Source: an uncultured Micavibrio sp.
GTDB taxonomy: Bacteria; Pseudomonadota; Alphaproteobacteria; Micavibrionales; UBA1664
Direction of reading: 5' to 3'
Assembly (NCBI GenBank): GCA_937896295.1
Contig: CALBME010000111.1
Span: 1 to 6,244, forward strand
DNA length: 6,244 nucleotides
The stretch's first letter is position 1. Each line of letters starts with the position of its first letter. The position numbers and the translations under genes are program-made. The notes below the pieces were generated by a model, which searched no databases, was not told where the DNA came from, and saw only the letters and a list, made by a program, of their open reading frames with translations. This document shows, piece after piece, positions 1-5,143 of this stretch.

Positions 1-1130
1 CGGGTGAGCAGGAAGTCGAGGTATTCAGCCGTCTGCTGGCCCGGGCGGATGCCGGGAACGAAACCGCCGTAACGCTTGAGCACATCTGCGTTTTCCTTGG
101 GGTTGAACACCACGGCCGTATAGAAAAAGCAGAAGAACGCGATCAGGACGGCGTACAGGACCATGTAAACTGGCTGGCCGTGCTGAAGATGGCGCGAAAT
201 GGTGGAGACGATGTCCCCGCCTTCGCCGCCGGCAAAGCCGACCAGCGTGACCGGGAGCAGTAGCAGCGAGCTTGCGAAAATCGGGGGAATGACGCCGGCC
301 GTATTCAGCTTGAGCGGCAGGTGCGACATCTGGGCCGAGGCCATCTGGTTCTGGCCCACCTGGCGACGCGGATACTGAACCGGCACGCGGCGCTGGGCGC
401 GTTCGACGAACACGATGAAGACGATGGTTGCGACAACCATGGCGAACATGCCGAACAGGACCAGCGGGTTGAACTGGCCTTCGCGGCCGAGTTCGAGGAG
501 CGATGCGATGGCGCGCGGCAGTTCCGCCACGATACCCGCGAAAATAAGGAGCGAGGTGCCGTTGCCGACGCCGCGTTGCGTGATCTGTTCGCCCAGCCAC
601 ATCAGGAATACGGTGCCGCCGACAATGGTGATGACCGTGGAAATGCGGAAGAACAGGCCCGGATCGATGACCGCAGAACCGGAGGAGCCGGTCATGTGCT
701 CAAGCCCGGTGGCCAGTCCCCATGCCTGCACGCAGGCGAGCAGAACGGTCAGGTAGCGCGTGTACTGGTTGATGCGCACGCGGCCGACTTCGCCTTCTTT
801 CTTGATCGCCTCGAGCGAGGGGACCATGGCGGAGGCCAGCTGCATGATGATCGAGGCCGAAATATACGGCATGATGTTCAGCGCGAAGATGGTCATACGC
901 TGCAATGCGCCACCGGCGAACATGTTGAACATGTCGAGAATGCCGCCGGCCTTCTGATTGTAAATTTCGTTCCAGACGGTGATATCGATACCCGGCAGCG
1001 GGATGTGCGTGCCGATGCGGTAGATGATGATGGCGCCGAGCACGAACAGAAGACGGGCCTTAAGTTCCGCCGCCTTGGAGAACGCGCCCCAGTTCATTTG
1101 CGATGCCATTTGTTCCGCGGCTGAAGCCAT
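1..1130 (-). CDS. secY: Protein translocase subunit SecY (partial, C-terminus beyond left edge)
   Basis: SecY is the channel-forming subunit of the SecYEG translocon in the inner membrane, through which SecA or the ribosome passes unfolded secretory proteins and inserts membrane proteins. The first 376 codons are visible; family members are about 440 residues, so TM9, TM10 and the C-terminal tail lie outside. Conserved blocks are the TM1 stretch ending RIGTHIPLPGID (38-49), the plug/TM2 region from FAGGALQRMTIFALN (71-85), GEQITQRGVGNGTSLLIFAGI (180-200), NTAGVIPPIFASSLLLLP (276-293) and the cytoplasmic loop GGFVPGIRPGQQTAEYLD (355-372), whose Arg362 matches a loop arginine important for SecA function in E. 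coli. Eight hydrophobic segments are evident. The start at 1130 has AAAAGGG 8 nt upstream. It is not joined to rplO: about 1 kb and two terminators intervene, so it probably uses its own promoter. Confidence 0.97.
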   Translation of the reverse strand, partial: MASAAEQMASQMNWGAFSKAAELKARLLFVLGAIIIYRIGTHIPLPGIDITVWNEIYNQKAGGILDMFNMFAGGALQRMTIFALNIMPYISASIIMQLASAMVPSLEAIKKEGEVGRVRINQYTRYLTVLLACVQAWGLATGLEHMTGSSGSAVIDPGLFFRISTVITIVGGTVFLMWLGEQITQRGVGNGTSLLIFAGIVAELPRAIASLLELGREGQFNPLVLFGMFAMVVATIVFIVFVERAQRRVPVQYPRRQVGQNQMASAQMSHLPLKLNTAGVIPPIFASSLLLLPVTLVGFAGGEGGDIVSTISRHLQHGQPVYMVLYAVLIAFFCFFYTAVVFNPKENADVLKRYGGFVPGIRPGQQTAEYLDFLLT

Positions 1131-1159
1131 AATCGATACCCTTTTACGTGGTTATTTTG

Positions 1160-1195
1160 ACGGCTGACAGTACCGGGGGGTGTCTTTAACGTCAA
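1160..1195 (-). promoter_or_regulatory. Candidate secY promoter
   Basis: On the minus strand, TTGACG (1195-1190) and TACTGT (1172-1167) are separated by exactly 17 bp, with GG just before the -10. The -35 matches the sigma-70 consensus at five of six positions; the -10 matches at three of six, which is common in alphaproteobacterial housekeeping promoters. Transcription would start near 1160, giving a leader of about 30 nt that contains the secY ribosome binding site. A dedicated promoter is expected here because a terminator and an oppositely oriented gene separate secY from rplO. Prediction by eye only. Confidence 0.5.
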
Positions 1196-1210
1196 CGTGA
1201 CATTGTTGAC
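1191..1210. promoter_or_regulatory. Inverted repeat GTCAAC-N8-GTTGAC between divergent -35 elements
   Basis: Two perfect 6-bp arms (1191-1196 and 1205-1210) face each other across 8 bp. The left arm overlaps the candidate secY -35 on the minus strand. The right arm overlaps a perfect TTGACA (1206-1211) on the plus strand. A second palindrome, ATTGT-TG-ACAAT, spans 1202-1213. The repeat may simply be the by-product of two TTGAC hexamers pointing apart, or it may be an operator; the sequence cannot separate these. The plus-strand -10 would be CATGTT (1230-1235, 18-bp spacing), which is weak. Confidence 0.35.
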
Positions 1211-1369
1211 AATTCGGGGGCAAATCCGGCATGTTGGCTGCATGAACGTTCTTCGCTGCACCTCTTCGGCTTCGCTTCGCTGCACTGCACGATTTTATTA
1301 CTGGTACGTCCTTTAAGGGCCGGCCGGTTTTTTGAACGTTTAAAATACCTCAAACACCACCTGATCAGC

Positions 1370-1399
1370 GCCCTTTTTCAAACCGGAAGAGGGCTTTTT
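1370..1399 (+). terminator. Terminator-like hairpin in the leader of the orphan gene (possible attenuator)
   Basis: The plus-strand RNA can form a stem of about nine pairs, GCCCTTTTT (1370-1378) with GGAAGAGGGC-side bases (1386-1394), including two G-U pairs, around a 7-nt loop. Five U residues (1395-1399) follow. No gene on the plus strand ends upstream in this window. The hairpin therefore sits about 68 nt before the ATG of the gene at 1467, where it could act as an attenuator or insulate that gene from upstream readthrough. The weak inner pairs and short U tract make it a moderate terminator at best. Confidence 0.45.
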
Positions 1400-1466
1400 G
1401 CTGCGGTCTTGCCCCTCGCCCCGGTCCTCAAAAGAAAAGGCTGCAGGGAAAAGAAAGGCAGTACCC

Positions 1467-1787
1467 ATGAATACCCCGCATTCCCCCGTTCTCCAGGCTT
1501 TCGGATTCGCCCATGACGCCCCGAAGGAGCGTCCCTATGGTTTTGGCCTGTGGCCGGTGGCCTATGACGGCAGCATCGTGCGGGCCGAGCCGGTCATTTT
1601 CGCCCGCCCCCCACACATGCCCGTGCAGCTGCAGGCTGTTTTCAACGCCCTGCGCGAGGCGCAGACCCCGGCACAGCTGGTGACCGTGCGCAAAGCCGGG
1701 GTGATGGAGGCCCGGGACGGCAGCCACCTGTCCCATTACCTGATTCCGGCGAATACGAATGTACGGGTCATCGGCACGACCATTTGA
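1467..1787 (+). CDS. Hypothetical protein, 106 aa, lying between rplO and secY
   Basis: I do not recognise this protein. The ATG at 1467 is chosen because AAAGG (1454-1458) lies 8 nt upstream; an in-frame TTG at 1398 would add 23 low-complexity residues and sits against the hairpin's U tract. The product has no cysteine, no signal peptide and no membrane segment. Its centre (about residues 22-53) is rich in aromatic residues and proline, with YGFGLWPVAYDG followed by a probable strand VRAEPVIFARPP. A likely helix follows (QLQAVFNALREA, about 54-65), and the tail looks beta-rich, ending NVRVIGTTI. The TGA stop is followed 18 nt later by a strong terminator with seven U residues, which supports a real transcription unit. 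It is the only plus-strand gene here and is convergent to the spc operon. Base composition resembles its neighbours, so recent transfer is not obvious. Confidence 0.7.
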   Translation: MNTPHSPVLQAFGFAHDAPKERPYGFGLWPVAYDGSIVRAEPVIFARPPHMPVQLQAVFNALREAQTPAQLVTVRKAGVMEARDGSHLSHYLIPANTNVRVIGTTI

Positions 1788-1800
1788 TGCCCCTCAGACG

Positions 1801-1830
1801 AAAAAGCCCGGCATTTGCCGGGCTTTTTTT
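1801..1830. terminator. Bidirectional intrinsic terminator for the orphan gene
   Basis: A perfect 7-bp GC stem, GCCCGGC (1806-1812) and GCCGGGC (1817-1823), has loop ATTT and is flanked by A5 on the left and T7 on the right. In the plus direction it ends in seven U residues, 18 nt after the stop of the 106-codon gene, and should be strong. In the minus direction it ends in five U residues. The TAA stop of the small minus-strand ORF (1831-1829) lies in the T tract, so the two converging frames would share the hairpin. It is the same as the terminator after rplO apart from one loop base. Confidence 0.88.
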
Positions 1831-2017
1831 AATCGCCGAAGAAGCTCGGCCGTGCGGGGGTCTGGTCCCTTGTCTGCGCATGCGCGGCCTGGTGCTGCGG
1901 TTCTTTCAGCAGGCCCCATGCGCCTGCCTCTTCCATGCCGCAGTCTTCCGCCCTTGCCGGCATGACCGCGCCGCTGAAGGTTGCTCTGGCTTCGCCTTTT
2001 TTGGTGTCTTCACTCAT
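1829..2017 (-). CDS. Possible small hypothetical protein, 62 aa
   Basis: This is a doubtful short frame starting MSEDTKKGEARATFSG and ending in TAA inside the bidirectional terminator. The product would be hydrophilic and Ala/Glu/Arg-rich, with one cysteine, no membrane segment and no motif I recognise. The only purine-rich site is AGGA about 2 nt before the ATG, closer than a good Shine-Dalgarno; GGGA lies 11 nt away. A possible promoter (TTGACG at 2092-2087, 18 bp, TTAGAT at 2068-2063) lies upstream, after the rplO terminator. An upstream in-frame ATG at 2125 abuts the terminator U tract and is unlikely to be used. The stretch between the two terminators could instead make a non-coding transcript or nothing at all. 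Confidence 0.3.
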   Translation of the reverse strand: MSEDTKKGEARATFSGAVMPARAEDCGMEEAGAWGLLKEPQHQAAHAQTRDQTPARPSFFGD

Positions 2018-2055
2018 GATCCTGGATTTCCCGTTCAACTGTTTTTCTTTTAAGA

Positions 2056-2092
2056 CGCACAAATCTAACCCCGCATCCGGGATGGCCGTCAA
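2056..2092 (-). promoter_or_regulatory. Weak candidate promoter for the inter-terminator segment
   Basis: On the minus strand TTGACG (2092-2087) is followed after 18 bp by TTAGAT (2068-2063). The -35 is good and the -10 matches consensus at only three of six positions. A transcript from here would run to the terminator at 1806-1823, about 250 nt, covering the 62-codon frame. This is a visual prediction with no independent support. Confidence 0.22.
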
Positions 2093-2125
2093 TTTCTTTG
2101 GATCGTGGCAACGCATTTGCAGCAT

Positions 2126-2155
2126 AAAAAAAGCCCGGCATATGCCGGGCTTTTT
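2126..2155 (-). terminator. Intrinsic terminator at the 3' end of the spc operon, after rplO
   Basis: On the minus strand GCCCGGC (2150-2144) pairs with GCCGGGC (2139-2133) around loop ATAT, and seven U residues follow (2132-2126). The hairpin begins 24 nt after the end of the rplO stop codon. In the plus direction it has only five U residues, so it is better suited to stopping transcription arriving from the ribosomal genes. A strong terminator between rplO and secY is not the usual arrangement, because secY is normally co-transcribed with rplO. Confidence 0.88.
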
Positions 2156-2174
2156 GAAATATCGGACGCGATGA

Positions 2175-2675
2175 TTATTTCGCGTATTGCTTCTTGCGGA
2201 CGACGGGTTTGCGTTCGGTCACGATCACTTCGACCGAGCCGCCGGCTTTTTCGACAGCCGCCTTGGCACCCGGGGTTACGCCGGTGACCTTGATGGACAG
2301 TTTGGCGGTCAGGTTGCCCTTGCCGAGCAGACGGATACCGTCTTCCTTGCGGCGAACGACCTTGGCAGCGACCAGGCTCGCCTCGTCGACCGGCTTTTTC
2401 GCATCGATCAGGCCGGAATCAACAGCCGCCTGCAGCGTGCTGAGGTTGATTTCAGCATAAGCCTTGCGGTTCGGCTTGTTGAAGCCGCGTTTCGGCAGAC
2501 GACGGTACAGAGGGGTCTGACCGCCTTCGAAACCGTGCAGCGCAACGCCGGTACGTGCCGTCTGGCCCTTACCGCCCTTGCCGGAGGTTTTACCCTTGCC
2601 GGAGCCGATACCACGACCGACGCGCATGCGTTTCTTGCGCGAATTGGCCTTGGGTTTGAGTTCGTTGAGTTTCAT
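2175..2675 (-). CDS. rplO: 50S ribosomal protein L15
   Basis: L15 is a large-subunit protein that binds 23S rRNA and assembles around the middle to late stages of 50S biogenesis; its long N-terminal tail reaches into the rRNA core. The 166 residues exceed the E. coli protein (144), mainly through a longer C-terminal tail ending VVRKKQYAK. The Gly/Lys-rich N-terminal segment is clear (VGRGIGSGKGKTSGKGGKGQ, 19-38), then GVALHGFEGGQTPLYRRLPKRGF (43-65). The C-terminal globular domain contains KVTGVTPGAKAAVEKAGGSVEVI. The start at 2675 has TAAGGAG 8 nt upstream, and the TAA of that site is the rpmD stop codon. It is the last ribosomal gene of the block; a terminator follows directly where secY would be expected. 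Confidence 0.98.
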   Translation of the reverse strand: MKLNELKPKANSRKKRMRVGRGIGSGKGKTSGKGGKGQTARTGVALHGFEGGQTPLYRRLPKRGFNKPNRKAYAEINLSTLQAAVDSGLIDAKKPVDEASLVAAKVVRRKEDGIRLLGKGNLTAKLSIKVTGVTPGAKAAVEKAGGSVEVIVTERKPVVRKKQYAK

Positions 2676-2687
2676 TCTCGTTACTCC

Positions 2688-2930
2688 TTATGCCGCGTCG
2701 ACGATTTTGACGAGGTGTTTGACTTTATTGATCATGCCGCGCACAGCCGGGGTGTCTTCCAGCGTACGGGTTTTGTGACGCTTGTTCAGGCCCAGACCCT
2801 TGAGGGTCGCTTCCTGGTCCGGCGTGCGGCCAATGGGCGAACCCGTCTGGATGACGGTCACGGTTTTACCCGATTTTGCAGCCGCTTTTTTCGGCGCTGC
2901 TTTGGCGGGGGCTTTTTTAGCTTCAGTCAT
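2688..2930 (-). CDS. rpmD: 50S ribosomal protein L30 with Ala/Lys-rich N-terminal extension
   Basis: L30 is a small 23S rRNA-binding protein of the large subunit. The conserved core occupies residues 23-80, with SPIGRTPDQEATLKGLGLNKRHKTRTLEDTPAVRGMINKVKHLVKI, which matches the E. coli protein of 59 residues closely. The first 22 residues form an extra Ala/Lys/Pro-rich, histone-H1-like tail (KKAPAKAAPKKAAAK) absent from E. coli L30 and probably disordered or contacting rRNA. The ATG at 2930 overlaps the 3' end of rpsE by 8 nt and has GAGG 6 nt upstream inside rpsE, so translation is likely coupled. The gene ends 12 nt before rplO. Confidence 0.97.
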   Translation of the reverse strand: MTEAKKAPAKAAPKKAAAKSGKTVTVIQTGSPIGRTPDQEATLKGLGLNKRHKTRTLEDTPAVRGMINKVKHLVKIVDAA

Positions 2931-3501
2931 CGGATGCCTCTTCGGTGCCTTGACCCTGACGGTTTACGACGATGTCGGAGACTTTTTTGCCACGACGGGT
3001 CGCAATCTGACGCGGGGATTGAATGGATTGCAGCGCGTCGAAGGTTGCCTGCACCATGTTGTGCGGGTTCGACGTACCGGTTGCTTTGGCAACGATATCC
3101 TGAATGCCAACGGCTTCGAAGATGGCGCGCATCGGACCACCGGCGATGATACCCGTACCGGCGGGCGCCGTACGCAGGATCACTTTACCGGCGCCGAAAT
3201 GGCCCTTGATGTCGTGGTGGATCGTGCGGCCATCGCGCAGCGGAACGCGCACCATGTGGCGTTTCGCGGCTTCGGTGGCTTTCTTGATCGCTTCAGGCAC
3301 TTCCTTGCTTTTCGCATGGCCGTGGCCAACGCGTCCCTTGCCGTCACCGACGACAACCAGTGCAGAGAAGCCGAAACGACGGCCGCCCTTCACGGTTTTG
3401 GAGACACGATTGATGGCGACCAGTTTTTCAACGATGTCGCTTTGTTCTTTGCCTTCGGGGCGTTTGCCCTCAGAGCGTTGTTTGGGTTCGCGGCGTTCCA
3501 T
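2923..3501 (-). CDS. rpsE: 30S ribosomal protein S5
   Basis: S5 binds 16S rRNA near the decoding region and helps maintain translational accuracy; with S4 and S3 it lines the mRNA entry channel. The 192 residues contain the core NRVSKTVKGGRRFGFSALVVVGDGKGRVGHGHAK (31-64), the N-terminal RNA-binding domain, and the C-terminal domain with GTGIIAGGPMRAIFEAVGIQDIVAKATGTSNPHNMV (116-150). Charged tails at both ends make it longer than E. coli S5 (167). Two tandem ATGs occur at 3504 and 3501. AAGGAG (3513-3508) is only 3 nt from the first but 6 nt from the second, so I choose 3501. A longer frame to 3585 would overlap rplR by 74 nt and adds non-S5 sequence. Confidence 0.97.
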   Translation of the reverse strand: MERREPKQRSEGKRPEGKEQSDIVEKLVAINRVSKTVKGGRRFGFSALVVVGDGKGRVGHGHAKSKEVPEAIKKATEAAKRHMVRVPLRDGRTIHHDIKGHFGAGKVILRTAPAGTGIIAGGPMRAIFEAVGIQDIVAKATGTSNPHNMVQATFDALQSIQSPRQIATRRGKKVSDIVVNRQGQGTEEASDD

Positions 3502-3511
3502 CATGTTCTCC

Positions 3512-3883
3512 TTAGAATTCCAATCCGCCTTCACGGGCAGCCTCGGCCAGAGCCTTGACGCGACCGTGATACAGGTACGACCCACGGTCGAAAATAACCT
3601 GTTTCACACCCGCCTTTTTGGCGCGGGCGGCGATAAGTTTACCGACTTCGGCGGCAGCCTTGACGTTACCGCCAATTTTGACCGAAGCCTTCAGTTCTTT
3701 GTCCGCCGTGGAAGCGGAGGCCAGCGTGACACCCTTGGTGTCGTCGATGACCTGAGCGTAGATGTTCGCAGCCGAACGGTACACGTTCAGACGGGGGCGA
3801 TTCATTTTCAGGGCGTTGGCGCGAACCTTGTTCCGGTTGCGGAACTGGCGGCGCTGTACCGTGTTGGTTTTCTGTTTTTTCAT
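3512..3883 (-). CDS. rplR: 50S ribosomal protein L18
   Basis: L18 binds 5S rRNA together with L5 and L25-type proteins and anchors it in the central protuberance of the 50S subunit. The protein has 123 residues (E. coli 117). Features are the basic N-terminus (RRQFRNRNKVRAN), the core RPRLNVYRSAANIYAQVIDD (29-48) and the typical C-terminus with VIFDRGSYLYHGRVKALAEAAREGGLEF. As in rpsE, there are two tandem ATGs, at 3886 and 3883. AAGG (3894-3891) is 4 nt from the first and 7 nt from the second, so 3883 is preferred, but a start one codon earlier cannot be excluded. The TAA stop forms part of the rpsE ribosome binding site. Confidence 0.97.
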   Translation of the reverse strand: MKKQKTNTVQRRQFRNRNKVRANALKMNRPRLNVYRSAANIYAQVIDDTKGVTLASASTADKELKASVKIGGNVKAAAEVGKLIAARAKKAGVKQVIFDRGSYLYHGRVKALAEAAREGGLEF

Positions 3884-3892
3884 CATCGCACC

Positions 3893-4423
3893 TTATTTCT
3901 TCTTGCCTTCTTTGCGGATGATACGCTCACCCTCGTACTTGATGCCTTTGCCCTTGTACGGCTCGGGCGCGCGCCAGGAACGGATTTCAGCCGCGACCTG
4001 ACCCACTTTTTGCTTGTCCGAACCGGCAATGGTGATGGCGGTCTGTTTGTCGACCGTGATCTTGATGCCTTCCGGGATCGGGTATTTCACGTCGTGCGAG
4101 TACCCGAGCTGCATGACCAGCTCTTTACCCGTGACCTGGGCACGGAAACCGACGCCGTTGATTTCGAGTTTTTTCTCGAAACCCTTGTCGAGGCCCTTGA
4201 ACAGGTTGACGATATTGCGCTGGGTGGTTGCCCACATAGCGCGATTGGTCGCCTCTTCGCTCAGGCTGACGGAAATCTGGCCGTCCGCCTGTTTGAGGAC
4301 AACGTCTTTGGTGATGGCGACGACGCCTTCACCGTTTTTGCCTTTTGCCTTCAGCTCGTTCGGTTTGACTTCAACCGTAACGCCTTGCGGAATGGCGATG
4401 GCGTGTTTGCCGACGCGTGACAT
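3893..4423 (-). CDS. rplF: 50S ribosomal protein L6
   Basis: L6 is a two-domain large-subunit protein lying close to the sarcin-ricin loop and the elongation-factor binding site. Its length of 176 residues is normal (E. coli 177). The start MSRVGKHAIAIPQGVTVEV, the inter-domain ATTQRNIVNLFKGLDKGFEKKLEINGVGFRAQV (65-97) and the C-terminal signature RAPEPYKGKGIKYEGERIIRKEGKKK (151-176) are all diagnostic. The start is fixed by TAATG: the ATG shares one base with the rpsH stop codon, with GAGG 7 nt upstream inside rpsH. This points to translational coupling with S8. Confidence 0.98.
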   Translation of the reverse strand: MSRVGKHAIAIPQGVTVEVKPNELKAKGKNGEGVVAITKDVVLKQADGQISVSLSEEATNRAMWATTQRNIVNLFKGLDKGFEKKLEINGVGFRAQVTGKELVMQLGYSHDVKYPIPEGIKITVDKQTAITIAGSDKQKVGQVAAEIRSWRAPEPYKGKGIKYEGERIIRKEGKKK

Positions 4424-4806
4424 TAGAACACCTCGCAGAGAACTTCGCCGCCGACATTTTCTTTACGCGCGGCATGATCGCTCATGACGCCGTGCGGAGT
4501 CGACAGGATGGTGATACCAAGGCCGTTGTGCACCATGCGCAGGCCCTTGACGTTGGAATAGACGCGGCGGCCGGGGGTCGAGACGCGCTTGATCGTACGA
4601 ATAGCCGGCTGATTTTCCGAGTATTTCAGTTCGATCGAGAGTTCTCGTTCGGCGGCATTGTAGCCACGGATATAACCTTCGGCCTTCAGTACGTCCAAAA
4701 CCGAACGACGGAGGCGTGAGTTCGGCGACGTGATTGTCGCCAGTTTTGCTTGTTGCCCGTTACGAATGCGTGTCAGCAAATCGCCGAGAGGATCGCTCAT
4801 TGACAT
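4423..4806 (-). CDS. rpsH: 30S ribosomal protein S8
   Basis: S8 is a primary 16S rRNA-binding protein of the central domain and, in E. coli, the autogenous translational repressor of the spc operon. The 127 residues carry the N-terminal MSDPLGDLLTRIRNGQ and the conserved C-terminal block GLGITILSTPHGVMSDHAARKENVGGEVLC (95-124) with the STPHGV loop and Ser/Asp residues used in rRNA binding. The start at 4806 has GAGGA about 6 nt upstream; an alternative ATG two codons in (4800) would remove only Met-Ser. A clear S8-binding mRNA structure near rplX-rplE was not recognised, so autoregulation here is only assumed from the family. Confidence 0.98.
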   Translation of the reverse strand: MSMSDPLGDLLTRIRNGQQAKLATITSPNSRLRRSVLDVLKAEGYIRGYNAAERELSIELKYSENQPAIRTIKRVSTPGRRVYSNVKGLRMVHNGLGITILSTPHGVMSDHAARKENVGGEVLCEVF

Positions 4807-4825
4807 GGGATTTCCTCGTCCTTTC

Positions 4826-5131
4826 TTACCAGCTGGATTTCGTTACGCCCGGCAGCTCGCCACGCGAAGCTTTTTCGCGGAGCATGTTGCGGGACAGTTT
4901 AAACTTACGGTGAACGCCACGTGCGCGACCGGTGAGCGCACAGCGGTTACGCTTGCGGATCTTGGCCGAGTTACGGGGCAGTTTGGCGAGCTTCATGTTC
5001 GCCTCAAAGATTTCAGCCGGGTCGGCGTTACGGTCGCGTGCCACTTTCAGCAGCGCCGCACGTTTGCCAGCGAATTTCTTTTCCAGTTTGGCGCGTTTCT
5101 TTTCGCGCTCGATCATTCCAGTTTTTGCCAT
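4826..5131 (-). CDS. rpsN: 30S ribosomal protein S14 (zinc-independent type)
   Basis: S14 is a late-assembling protein of the 30S head, next to S3 and S10. At 101 residues it is the long, zinc-free form. The C-terminal region RNRCALTGRARGVHRKFKLSRNMLRE (61-86) has a single cysteine (Cys64) instead of the CxxC...CxxC zinc ribbon of the short form. The C-terminus GELPGVTKSSW is typical. The protein is strongly basic in the N-terminal third (KKRAKLEKKFAGKRAA). The ATG at 5131 is preceded by TAAGGAG with 8 nt spacing, and that TAA is the rplE stop codon. A 19-nt gap separates it from rpsH. Confidence 0.98.
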   Translation of the reverse strand: MAKTGMIEREKKRAKLEKKFAGKRAALLKVARDRNADPAEIFEANMKLAKLPRNSAKIRKRNRCALTGRARGVHRKFKLSRNMLREKASRGELPGVTKSSW

Positions 5132-5143
5132 TCTTCAATCTCC

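Larger units (their letters stand above)
1131..1466. other. Divergent intergenic region between secY and the plus-strand orphan gene
   Basis: This stretch of 336 bp has no gene I can support. It contains the candidate secY promoter, the facing TTGAC hexamers, a 10-bp direct repeat CTTCGCTGCA (1251-1260 and 1275-1284), a GGCCGGCC palindrome (1318-1325), a TAAAAT box (1341-1346) without a convincing -35, and a terminator-like hairpin (1370-1399). A 63-codon minus-strand frame crosses part of it and runs into the start of secY, but it has no family resemblance or convincing ribosome binding site and is not called. Confidence 0.6.

Noticed and set aside
25..600. Minus-strand 191-codon frame overlapping secY in another frame
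   Set aside because: It is on the secY strand but in a different frame; its Arg/Pro/His-rich product matches nothing, whereas the SecY frame is continuous and conserved.
321..1124. Plus-strand 267-codon open frame opposite secY
   Set aside because: It is antisense to an unambiguous SecY reading frame; the His/Asp/Arg-rich translation is a shadow of membrane-protein codons.
1094..1285. Minus-strand 63-codon frame upstream of secY
   Set aside because: It overlaps the secY start and its candidate promoter, has no good ribosome binding site, and no recognisable motif.
1318..1330. GGCCGGCC palindrome followed by a T run as a terminator
   Set aside because: The self-complementary part has no loop and cannot make a stable stem of useful length; no gene ends upstream on the plus strand.
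1341..1346. TAAAAT as a plus-strand -10 for the orphan gene
   Set aside because: It is a good -10 hexamer, but no -35-like sequence lies 16-19 bp upstream, where the sequence is GC-rich.
1398..1466. TTG start at 1398 for the plus-strand orphan gene
   Set aside because: The added residues are Lys/Ser/Pro low complexity, the site is inside the hairpin's U tract, and the ATG at 1467 has a well-spaced AAAGG.
2018..2125. Upstream extension of the small minus-strand frame to an ATG at 2125
   Set aside because: The ATG touches the U tract of the rplO terminator, so few transcripts would carry it with a leader, and the candidate promoter lies downstream of it.
3505..3585. Upstream start of rpsE at 3585
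   Set aside because: It would overlap rplR by 74 nt and prefix non-S5 residues, while a perfect Shine-Dalgarno points to the ATG at 3501.
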